Shown one piece after another: positions 50,490-58,024 of a DNA stretch of 64,000 nt. The position numbers and the translations under genes are program-made. The DNA is from Plantactinospora sp. BC1 (GTDB taxonomy: Bacteria > Actinomycetota > Actinomycetes > Mycobacteriales > Micromonosporaceae). The DNA is taken from contig NZ_CP028158.1 of NCBI RefSeq assembly GCF_003030345.1, forward strand, positions 1,984,001 through 2,048,000, written 5' to 3'. The notes under the pieces were generated by a model. The model was not told the origin of the DNA. It made no database searches and worked only from the letters and a program-made list of their open reading frames with translations. Numbering within the stretch: the stretch's first letter is position 1; each line of letters starts with the position of its first letter.

Positions 50490-51378
50490 CGGCGTCGGCC
50501 TTCAACGCCCGCTCCATTTCCTTGGTCACCTGGATCCGGGCCGGCTCGGCGAGGGCGCCCCGGGGTGGCCGGCACGGGCCGCCGTACCGGCCGGCCAGCT
50601 CCATGCCGAGCTTGATGGCCTGGACGAACTCCGGCTTCGAGTCCCAGCCGAAGATCGGGTGCAGCTCGGTGTAGAGCGGCAGCGCCGCCGCCAGGTCGCC
50701 GGCCCGGCACAGCTCGTAGAGGCGTACGGAGAGCCGGGGCAGCGCGTTCGGGAAGCCGGCGATCCAGCCGGTGGCCCCACAGACCACCAGCTCCAGCAGT
50801 ACGTCGTCGGCGCCGGCCAGTACGTCCAGGTGCGGGACGAGGTCGCGGATGCGGTGCAGCCGGCGTACGTCCCCGCTGAACTCCTTCACCGCCACCACTC
50901 CGTCGGTCTCGGCGACCGCCGCCAGCAGTTCCGGGGTGAGGTCCACCTTGGTGTCGAACGGGTTGTTGTACGCCACCACCGGCAGCCCGACCGCGGCCAC
51001 CTCCCGGTAGTGCGCGAGCACGTCCACGTCCCGGGCCGCGTAGGTGTTCGGCGGCAGCGCCAGTACGGCGTGCGCGCCGGCCGCGAGCGCCTGCTCGGCC
51101 CAGTGCCGGGACTGCCGGCTGCCGTACCCGCCGACGCCGGGGACCACCGAGAAACCGGCCGGGGCCGCCTCGACGGTGGCGCGGACCACGTCGGCCCGTT
51201 CCGCGTCGGAGAGGTTCTGGTACTCCCCCAGCGAACCGCACGGGGTCACGCCGTGACAGCCCTCCTCGGCCAGCCACCGGACGTGCTCCTGCAACCGGTC
51301 GAAGTCGACGGAGAGGTCGTCGCGGAACGGGGTGGGGATGGCGACGACGACACCCTGCCATGGTTTGCGAGCTGTCAC
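50482..51378 (-). CDS. DapA-family lyase, probable 1-pyrroline-4-hydroxy-2-carboxylate deaminase
   Basis: 298 residues of the DHDPS/N-acetylneuraminate-lyase family. Schiff-base Lys165 (GVVAVKEFSGD) and Tyr137 (VVAYNNPFDTKVD) are in place, with CHGVTPCGSLGEYQNLSD as the substrate-carboxylate loop. In hydroxyproline catabolism this family deaminates the pyrroline to 2-ketoglutarate semialdehyde; the context supports that role over lysine synthesis. The GTG overlaps the FAD-subunit stop (GTGA). Confidence 0.87.
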   Translation of the reverse strand: MTARKPWQGVVVAIPTPFRDDLSVDFDRLQEHVRWLAEEGCHGVTPCGSLGEYQNLSDAERADVVRATVEAAPAGFSVVPGVGGYGSRQSRHWAEQALAAGAHAVLALPPNTYAARDVDVLAHYREVAAVGLPVVAYNNPFDTKVDLTPELLAAVAETDGVVAVKEFSGDVRRLHRIRDLVPHLDVLAGADDVLLELVVCGATGWIAGFPNALPRLSVRLYELCRAGDLAAALPLYTELHPIFGWDSKPEFVQAIKLGMELAGRYGGPCRPPRGALAEPARIQVTKEMERALKADADA

Positions 51379-52787
51379 TGGGCTGGTCCTTCCTCGGCGA
51401 CGGCACCCAGGGGTACCGGCATGACGATCTGACGCTTGGCGAAGTCTTCGAGCGGCTGGTCCCGGCCGGAGGCGGCGGCGAGCAGGCAGGCGGCGGCCCG
51501 GCCGCAGACCCGGCCCTGGCACAGCCCCATCCCGACCCGGGTGACGAGCTTCAGCGCGCGGACGTCGTCCAGGCCGTACCGGGCCACGTCGGCGCGGAGC
51601 CGGCCGGCGGTGACCTCCTCGCAGCGGCAGATCACGGTCTCGTCGCGCAGCCAGCCGGTCCAGCCGTCCGGCACCCGGTGCACCCGGTGCATGGCGGCGG
51701 CGAAGCGGCGCTGCCGGGCGGTGCGGCGTACGACCGGCGCGGCGGCCCGGGCCAGCCCGGCGTCGTCGAGCAGCCCCAGCCGGTGCGCGGCGGCGAGTCC
51801 GGCCAGCCGCCCCTCGTCGACGGCGAGGTCGGCACCGCCGATCCCGGTCGCCTCGCCGGCCACCAGCACCCCCGGTACCCCGCTGCGGCCGAACTCGTCC
51901 ACGACGACTACCAGGCTGCCGTCGGCCGGGTCGGTCCGGGTGGCACAGCCGAGCGCGACGGCGAGGTCGACCGACGGGGTGAAGCCGTGTCCGACGCAGA
52001 CCGCGTCGACCGGCACGCTCCGGGTCACCTCGCCGGCCCGCCAGTCGGCGTCCACCCGGCGCACCGTGGCGCGCAGCCCGGTGCCCTCCTCCACCACCTC
52101 GGTGACCGCCTGGCCGCGCCAGAGCGGTATCCGGTGCCGGCGCAGCGCGCCGAGGTACCGGGCCGCCTCGGCGAGCTTGCCCGGCGCCCCGGCGACCGCC
52201 AACGGGTGCCGGTACCAGCGGCGCAGCGGAGCCGCCTCGACCACCCCGGCGACCTCGGCACCGGCCGCGGCCAGCCCGGCGGCGACGACGAGCAGGAACG
52301 GGCCGGTACCGGCGATGAGTACCCGCCGGCCGACCAGTACGCCCTGCCCCTTGGCGAGCGCCTGGGCGGCCCCGGCGGTGACCACGCCGGGCAGGTCCCA
52401 GCCGGGGAAGGGCAGCACCCGGTCGTACCCGCCGGGGGCCAGCACCACGACGGGCGCCGCCAGGGTGGTCGGCCCGGCCGGGCCGGAGAGCCGCAGCGTC
52501 GCCCCACCGTCGGCACCGCCCGGTTCGGCGGACCAGACCTGGTCTCCGGAGCGGACGGTGATCCGAGGATGGGTGCCGGCCCGGCGCAGCAGGTCGGCGA
52601 AGCGGGCCGGATGCCGGGCCGGCCGGACGCCTCGCACGGTCGGCTGGCGCAGGTACTGCCCGCCGGGCCGCTGGCCCAGGTCGACCACGGTGACCTCGGC
52701 ACCGGCCTCCGCCGCCGCGAACGCGGCGGCGAGTCCGGCCGGACCGGCGCCGACCACGGCCAGCCGGCCGGTTCCGCCGCCGCTCAT
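51375..52787 (-). CDS. D-hydroxyproline dehydrogenase, FAD/NAD-type subunit with BFD-like Fe-S domain
   Basis: 470 residues resembling HcnB/OoxA subunits. FAD motif RLAVVGAGPAGLAAAFAAAE, second nucleotide motif GRRVLIAGTGPFLLVVAAGL, and C-terminal BFD-like [2Fe-2S] cysteines (ICRCEEVTAGRL and GMGLCQGRVCGRAAA). It passes electrons in a multi-subunit dehydrogenase with the next two proteins upstream. The ATG overlaps the ferredoxin-like gene's stop (ATGA). Confidence 0.88.
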   Translation of the reverse strand: MSGGGTGRLAVVGAGPAGLAAAFAAAEAGAEVTVVDLGQRPGGQYLRQPTVRGVRPARHPARFADLLRRAGTHPRITVRSGDQVWSAEPGGADGGATLRLSGPAGPTTLAAPVVVLAPGGYDRVLPFPGWDLPGVVTAGAAQALAKGQGVLVGRRVLIAGTGPFLLVVAAGLAAAGAEVAGVVEAAPLRRWYRHPLAVAGAPGKLAEAARYLGALRRHRIPLWRGQAVTEVVEEGTGLRATVRRVDADWRAGEVTRSVPVDAVCVGHGFTPSVDLAVALGCATRTDPADGSLVVVVDEFGRSGVPGVLVAGEATGIGGADLAVDEGRLAGLAAAHRLGLLDDAGLARAAAPVVRRTARQRRFAAAMHRVHRVPDGWTGWLRDETVICRCEEVTAGRLRADVARYGLDDVRALKLVTRVGMGLCQGRVCGRAAACLLAAASGRDQPLEDFAKRQIVMPVPLGAVAEEGPAQ

Positions 52788-53116
52788 CGGACTCCCTCTC
52801 CGGCACGCAACCCGGACGGGTCCCCCGGCTCCGCGCCGGTTTCCACCACGTCGCCGGGCTCGGCCGGGCGCAGGCAGGCCCGCACACCCGGCTCGCCGTT
52901 GCAGACGACCAGGCAGTCGAAGCAGATCCCGATGCCGCAGAAGACGCCGCGCGGCCGGCCGGCGAACCGGGTCCGCCGGGTGCTCCGGCGACCGGCGGCC
53001 AGCAGCGCCGCCGCCAGCGTCTGGCCGGCGCGCACCGGTACCTCCCCGCCGTCGACGGTGATCGTGAAGCCGTCCGGACCGCCGGCCCGGCCGTCGGCGG
53101 GCTCAGGCGGCGGCAC
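52784..53116 (-). CDS. D-hydroxyproline dehydrogenase, small [2Fe-2S] subunit
   Basis: About 110 residues resembling HcnA/OoxC-type ferredoxin-like subunits: FTITVDGGEVPVRAGQTLAA, then cysteines in GVFCGIGICFDCLVVCNGEP and RACLRP. GTG at 53116 is chosen because GGAG lies seven bases before it; ATG at 53131 would add five residues. It overlaps the DAO-type gene by 14 bases. Confidence 0.85.
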   Translation of the reverse strand: MPPPEPADGRAGGPDGFTITVDGGEVPVRAGQTLAAALLAAGRRSTRRTRFAGRPRGVFCGIGICFDCLVVCNGEPGVRACLRPAEPGDVVETGAEPGDPSGLRAGEGVR

Positions 53117-54302
53117 CGGCGGTCTCCACATCGGACGAGAAGCGGGCCGGGGCGAACGGGTGCAGCGGCAGGTCGGTCGGCTCACCGGTCACCACCTGGG
53201 CGACCAGGTGCCCGGTGGCCGGCGCCAGCCCGATCCCGGCGCCCTCGTGCCCGTGCGCGTGCACCAGCCCGGGGACGCGCGGGTCGGCGCCGATCACCGG
53301 CAGGTGGTCCGGGGAGAACGGCCGGAAACCGTGGTAGACCCGCATCGCCCGGACCGCCGCCAGCGGTGGGAAGAGCCGTACCGCGCCCTGGGCCAGCCGG
53401 CGGACCGCCTCGGCGTTGTGGCGCCGGTCGAAGTCGACGAGTTCCCGGCTGGCGCCGATCAGGATGGTGCCGGCCGGGGTGCCCTCGACGACCGTCGAGG
53501 TCTGCAACCCGGCGTCGCCGCTGGCCACGTTGTCGAGATAGTCGGCCGAGTAGACCTTGTGCCGGACCAGCGGCGGCACCGGCTCGGTGACCAGGATGAA
53601 GCCCCGGCGCGGCGCGACCGGGGTGTCGGCGCCGGCCAGCCCGGCGAGCCGGCCGGCCCAGGCTCCGGCCGCGTTCACCACCTGCCCGGCGGCCACCGGA
53701 CCGGCACCGGTCCGCACCCCGACCACCCGGCCGACGTCGTCCCGGAGCATCGCGGTGACCTCGGTGCGCAGCCGCACCTCGGCGCCGTGCTGCCGGGCGG
53801 CGGCCAGCAGCGCGACCGTCGCCTTCGCCGGCATGAGCTGCATGTCCTGCGGATAGAAGAGGCCGCCGGCCAGCTCCGGGGTGATCGCGGGCTCGCGCTC
53901 GCGCACCCCGGCCGGATCGAGCGGCTCGACGAGTACGCCCGCCGCCGCCTGTGCCCGGGCGGTCGCCCGCAGGCCGGCCAGCCCGGCCGCGCCGTCGGCG
54001 CCCGGACCCACCCCGGTGACCACCAGGCCGCCCTTGGGCTCCAGCTCGATGTCGCCGTACCGGTCGCCGAGGTCGGCCGCCCAGCGCCGCCAGAGACCGT
54101 TGCTGAGCAGCGCCAACTCCAGTTCCGGGCCGGGCAGCTTGTCCGAGACCAGCAGGTTGCCCTCGCCGGAACCGGTGGCACCGGCGACCAGACCGGCCCG
54201 CTCCAGTACGACGACGGTCAGCCCCCGCCGGGCGCAGGCGTACGCGCAGGCCGCGCCGACGATACCGGCGCCGACCACCACCACGTCGAAGCTGCCCGCC
54301 AT
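53103..54302 (-). CDS. D-hydroxyproline dehydrogenase, DAO-type FAD catalytic subunit
   Basis: 399 residues of the D-amino-acid/glycine oxidase family. N-terminal FDVVVVGAGIVGAACAYACA binds FAD; GGLVVTG, the VVNAAGAWAGRLAGLAG motif and C-terminal YHGFRPFSPDHLPVIGADPR are typical of HcnC/OoxB-type subunits. It would oxidise cis-4-hydroxy-D-proline to the pyrroline. Its ATG lies 77 bases after the second metalloprotease gene, so the two may share a transcript. Confidence 0.88.
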   Translation of the reverse strand: MAGSFDVVVVGAGIVGAACAYACARRGLTVVVLERAGLVAGATGSGEGNLLVSDKLPGPELELALLSNGLWRRWAADLGDRYGDIELEPKGGLVVTGVGPGADGAAGLAGLRATARAQAAAGVLVEPLDPAGVREREPAITPELAGGLFYPQDMQLMPAKATVALLAAARQHGAEVRLRTEVTAMLRDDVGRVVGVRTGAGPVAAGQVVNAAGAWAGRLAGLAGADTPVAPRRGFILVTEPVPPLVRHKVYSADYLDNVASGDAGLQTSTVVEGTPAGTILIGASRELVDFDRRHNAEAVRRLAQGAVRLFPPLAAVRAMRVYHGFRPFSPDHLPVIGADPRVPGLVHAHGHEGAGIGLAPATGHLVAQVVTGEPTDLPLHPFAPARFSSDVETAGAAA

Positions 54303-54379
54303 GCCCTTCCCTCCGTCACCCCGGCCGGACCACCTCCCGCACGCCGGCCGGGGCAGAGGTGGTCCAGCGGTCCGTTCCG

Positions 54380-56416
54380 CTACCGGTTCACCCGGCAGGT
54401 GGCCGTCGCCGTCCGGCTCGGATCACTCTCCGATCGGGCCGTCAGGGTGACCCGGCCGACCTGGGTCGCCCCGGCGGTGGCGGTGGCCACCGCCCTGACG
54501 TTCACGGTCCGGCCGAACTCGGCCGTGGTCAAGGCGTTGGGCAGGGTGACCGCCCAGCCCGCCCCGTTGACCGTGGCGGAGAGCCGGTAGACGTCCGCGC
54601 GCAGGTACGCCGAGGCGTCCTCCGGGTGCGCCTGGCCACCGGCGACGTACCGGCCGGTGTTGGTGACGGCGAAGGTGCAGGTCGCGCCCCCGCCGGTCGG
54701 GCTGCCGGTGGGGCTGCCCGAGGCGGCCGCCCCGACGCCCCGCACCGAACTGCCGGCCCCGTCGAGGTGCCGCACGCCCAGGGTGTACGACAGCACACCG
54801 TCCGCGCCGACCCGCCGGTCGAGCACGTAGAAGTGCAGCCGGTTGGCGGTGTCGACGTACTCGTACTCGCTGCCGGAGCGGGTGCCGGCGTGGAACAGCG
54901 CGTCGTTGAGCTGCCGGTAGTCGGCGATCGTCCGCTTCACCGGGGTACCGTCCGGCCGGTAGTAGTCGACCATGTCGATGTCCTGCGGGTTGGCGTCGAC
55001 GACCCAGGTGAAGCAGGTGTAGCCGCAGGTGTTCGTCTCGGCGTCCTTGTTCCTGGCCAGCAGCACCCCGTTGTCCGGGGTGAACGAGTCCGCGCCGATC
55101 CGCTGCACGGTCTCCAGGCTGTACCAGTTGTAGACCGGGGTGCCCGGGCAGAGCGGGTCGGTGTTGATGTCACAGGCCGGGGTGAGGTCCCGGTCCATGC
55201 CGATCCGGACGCCCTGGATGTCCCGGGCCGCCGGCACCGCCGTACGCGCCTTGACGGTCACCACCGCGACACCTGTGGTGCGCAGCGCCTCCCGGGAGAG
55301 CCGGAGCACCTGCGCCTCGTCGATGTGCCCGAGCTTGAGCTTGCTGCGCAGGGTCTGCCCGGCCGGCATCGCCGCGCCCTGGGCCGCCGGCACCACCCAG
55401 CGGTTGTGCGGACCGCCCGGGCCGTTGAACGAGCCCCGGTCCATCACGTCCCAGGTCCCCGACCCGACCCGCCGGTACGGCGACACGTACGGATTGTTGT
55501 TGTTGTCGGCGATCCCGAAGGTGTGCGCGATCTCGTGCGTGATGGTGCCGGAACTCTCGCCCTGCCGCATGCTGGACGAGCCCCAGAGCTGGGAGCCGGC
55601 CTTCCAGGAGGTCCAGTCGACATAGCGGGACCGCACCCAGTTCGGCAGGTTCGGGTCCGGTGGGCCCCAGGCGTCCGGCACGTCCTCGCGGGTCTGGAAC
55701 ATCATCTCGCCGAACTCCTGCCAGACCGACGTCTCGTCGTAGCCGGCGTAGACCCGCAGCACCAGGTCGAACCGGTTGCGCACGTCGGCGCCCTCGGCGG
55801 CCCGCCACAGCGCGTCCACGTCGGCGTCGAGGTTGCCGTTGCAGGTGGAGCCGGCCGGGCAGCCGGTGCCGTTCTGCCCGATGTCGTTGAGCCCGTACTC
55901 GAACTGCTTGCGGGGCAGCCGGTACGGGCCGAACGGGGTGAACTCGACCCCGACCCGCCCGTTGGTCTGCTCCATCCAGTATTCGTGCACCGTGTGGCCG
56001 TGGTTGAGCGCGCTCGGCGTACCCCAGAAGTCGGCGTAGAACCGGGCCACGTCGGCCCGGGCCACCGGGTTGACCTGCGGGTTGCGGAACGGGTCCGAGC
56101 CCCGGTTCTGGGTGATCACGAACGACTGGTCGGGATAGTCGGCGGCGACCAGGGCGATCCGCAGCTTGCGCTGGCTCGGCTGGCGGCTCGGGTCGGCCCA
56201 GTTCGCGCCGGGCACCGGCCGGTAGTCGTCCCAGGTCATCGTCTCCTGGTCCTGCCAGGTCTGCGGGTCGACCGGGTCCAGTGGCGCGGCCGCGGTGCCC
56301 GGGCCGGCCTGGGCCGGTCCGCTCGCGGGCCCGGTGAGCAGGGCGGAGGCGGCGACGACCGCGACGGCCGCGGCGAACGCCCTGCGGAGCTGGTCTGTGC
56401 GGGTGGCGCGACGCAA
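54380..56416 (-). CDS. Secreted M6-like metalloprotease (copy 2)
   Basis: 678 residues, clearly paralogous to the gene at 47183-49225 along its whole length. Signal peptide to about AQA-GPG; zinc motif HEIAH (His294, Glu295, His298) followed by TFGIADNNNNP; WDVMDRGSFNGPGGPH; C-terminal Ig-like domain (ATCTFAVTNTGRYVAGGQAH). It has extra cysteines around NTCGYTCFTW not seen in copy 1. TTG start with GAAGGAG five bases before it; a nearby ATG is out of frame. It heads the minus-strand hydroxyproline gene set. Confidence 0.87.
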   Translation of the reverse strand: MRRATRTDQLRRAFAAAVAVVAASALLTGPASGPAQAGPGTAAAPLDPVDPQTWQDQETMTWDDYRPVPGANWADPSRQPSQRKLRIALVAADYPDQSFVITQNRGSDPFRNPQVNPVARADVARFYADFWGTPSALNHGHTVHEYWMEQTNGRVGVEFTPFGPYRLPRKQFEYGLNDIGQNGTGCPAGSTCNGNLDADVDALWRAAEGADVRNRFDLVLRVYAGYDETSVWQEFGEMMFQTREDVPDAWGPPDPNLPNWVRSRYVDWTSWKAGSQLWGSSSMRQGESSGTITHEIAHTFGIADNNNNPYVSPYRRVGSGTWDVMDRGSFNGPGGPHNRWVVPAAQGAAMPAGQTLRSKLKLGHIDEAQVLRLSREALRTTGVAVVTVKARTAVPAARDIQGVRIGMDRDLTPACDINTDPLCPGTPVYNWYSLETVQRIGADSFTPDNGVLLARNKDAETNTCGYTCFTWVVDANPQDIDMVDYYRPDGTPVKRTIADYRQLNDALFHAGTRSGSEYEYVDTANRLHFYVLDRRVGADGVLSYTLGVRHLDGAGSSVRGVGAAASGSPTGSPTGGGATCTFAVTNTGRYVAGGQAHPEDASAYLRADVYRLSATVNGAGWAVTLPNALTTAEFGRTVNVRAVATATAGATQVGRVTLTARSESDPSRTATATCRVNR

Positions 56417-56734
56417 CGCATCTCCTTCGGGTCGGGGGCTCGGGTGCCGGGGTGTTCGGGTGCCGGGTGCTCGGACCGGCCGGGGCGCGGGAGGTCGCGG
56501 CCCCGGTCGGCGGATGTCGCAAGCACGGTAAGGACAGCGACGTTTCCGGGTCTTCGGACAGATGCAGGAAGCCCGCTGGGCGGATCAGGACTTCTGTCGG
56601 GACTTGTGCCGTACGCCCCGAAGCACTTGCGTCGCGGGCCGGTGCCGTCGGAGGGTGAGGACCGGCGGTGCACCACGTCGGGCCACCCGACGGGGTGGGC
56701 CGGCGGCCGGCCACGGGGAGGATCAGGGGAAGGC
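56417..56734. promoter_or_regulatory. Divergent control region of metalloprotease 2 and the PucR-type regulator
   Basis: 318 bases without a gene. Features: a 16-base tandem repeat (TCGGGTGCCGGG at 56440-56451 and 56456-56467) in the presumed 5' leader of the protease gene, and a pair of direct repeats GGACTT at 56588-56593 and 56600-56605, a 12-bp period that could be a regulator site. Promoter hexamers are not obvious. Confidence 0.4.
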
Positions 56735-57967
56735 ATGCACACGGAGCTGCAACGGATCGTCGACGCGGTGGCGGCCCGGGTGGGCCGGCCGGCGCTGATC
56801 GAGGACCGCCGGCAGCGGGTGGTCGTGTACAGCGAGCACACCGGACTGATGGACGACGTACGCAAGACCTCCATCCTGCGCCGGCACACCACGCCCGAGG
56901 TCATCTCCTGGTTCCACGACGTCGGCATCATGAAGGCCCGTACCCCGGTCCGCACCCCGGCCTGCCCGGAGCTGGACCTGCTGCCCCGGCTCTGCGTGCC
57001 GATCACCCACCACGACCTGCTGCTCGGCTTCGTCTGGTTCATCGACGCCGACGGCGGGATGACCGATGACGACATCGAGACCGTGACCCGGGCGATGTCC
57101 GACCTCTCCCTCGCGCTCTACCGGGAGAACCTGCTCGGCGAGCTGGCCTCGCAGCGGGAGGCGGAGGCGGCCCGGACGCTGCTGGTGGACAGTCCGGAGA
57201 TCCGGGCCGAGGCGGTCCGTTCGCTGCTCGCCGAGGGGGTGGTCGCCGCCGACGGGCCGGCCAACGCCGTGGTGGCGCAGCTGGTGCCGGCCCGGGGGCA
57301 GGTACTCGACGAGGTGGCCCGGATCGCCCTGGAACAGGTGCTGGTGGCCACCCGCCGCTGGGTCGGGGTACGCGAGGCGCTGCACCTGGTCCGGCACGAC
57401 CAGGGAGTACTGCTGATCTGCGGTGCTCAGGGTGCCGGCCGGCCCTCCGCCGAGGCGACCGCCAGGCACCTGAGCGAGGCGCTGCACAAGGCGACCCGGA
57501 GCCTGCCCTCGGTGGCCCGGGTGGTGGTCGGGATCGGCGAGCCCCGGCCCCGGCTGGCCGAGGTGGTGCACGCCTACGACGAGGCGCTCCAGTCGGCCCG
57601 GGTGGGTGGGCAGCTCTCCGCGCTCGGCCCGATCATCGCCTGGTCGAACCTCGGCATCTACCGGATGCTGTCCCGGATGAACGGCCAGCACCTCGACGTC
57701 GCGGGCGTGCACCCGGGGCTGGAGCGGCTGCTGCGCGACGACTCCAACCAGGTGCTGCTGGAGACGCTGGAGGCGTACCTCGACCTGGCCGGGAACGCGC
57801 ATGCCACGGCCGAGCAGCTGCGGCTGCACCGCACCACGCTCTACTACCGGCTGCACCGGGTGGAGCAGCTCGCCGAGACCGACCTCAAGGACGGCAACGA
57901 GCGGCTCTGCCTGCACCTGGCGCTGAAACTCGGCCGGCTCACCGGTCACTACCGACCGGCGAACTGA
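56735..57967 (+). CDS. PucR/CdaR-type transcriptional regulator
   Basis: 410 residues. The N-terminal part is GAF-like (LIEDRRQRVVVYSEHTGL to LGFVWFIDADGGM). The middle is a CdaR GGDEF-like region (VGIGEPRPRLAEVVHAYDEA) and the C-terminus is the PucR-family helix-turn-helix (AYLDLAGNAHATAEQLRLHR, TTLYYRLHRVEQL). Family members activate catabolic genes in response to pathway intermediates. It is divergent from the protease/hydroxyproline set and 57 bases upstream of the GH127 gene, making it the likely local activator. ATG with AGGGGAAGG upstream. Confidence 0.9.
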   Translation: MHTELQRIVDAVAARVGRPALIEDRRQRVVVYSEHTGLMDDVRKTSILRRHTTPEVISWFHDVGIMKARTPVRTPACPELDLLPRLCVPITHHDLLLGFVWFIDADGGMTDDDIETVTRAMSDLSLALYRENLLGELASQREAEAARTLLVDSPEIRAEAVRSLLAEGVVAADGPANAVVAQLVPARGQVLDEVARIALEQVLVATRRWVGVREALHLVRHDQGVLLICGAQGAGRPSAEATARHLSEALHKATRSLPSVARVVVGIGEPRPRLAEVVHAYDEALQSARVGGQLSALGPIIAWSNLGIYRMLSRMNGQHLDVAGVHPGLERLLRDDSNQVLLETLEAYLDLAGNAHATAEQLRLHRTTLYYRLHRVEQLAETDLKDGNERLCLHLALKLGRLTGHYRPAN

Positions 57968-58024
57968 CCCTCCGGCCCCGTCCCGGCCGCGACCCGCGGC
58001 GTCGGCAACACCGAGGAGGCCACC

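Noticed and set aside
47183-56416. Interpretation of the hydroxyproline locus as purely collagen degradation
   Set aside because: Kept as an alternative, but the adjacent GH127 beta-L-arabinofuranosidase points to plant Hyp-arabinosides, which collagen lacks, and no collagen-binding domain or M9 collagenase is seen.
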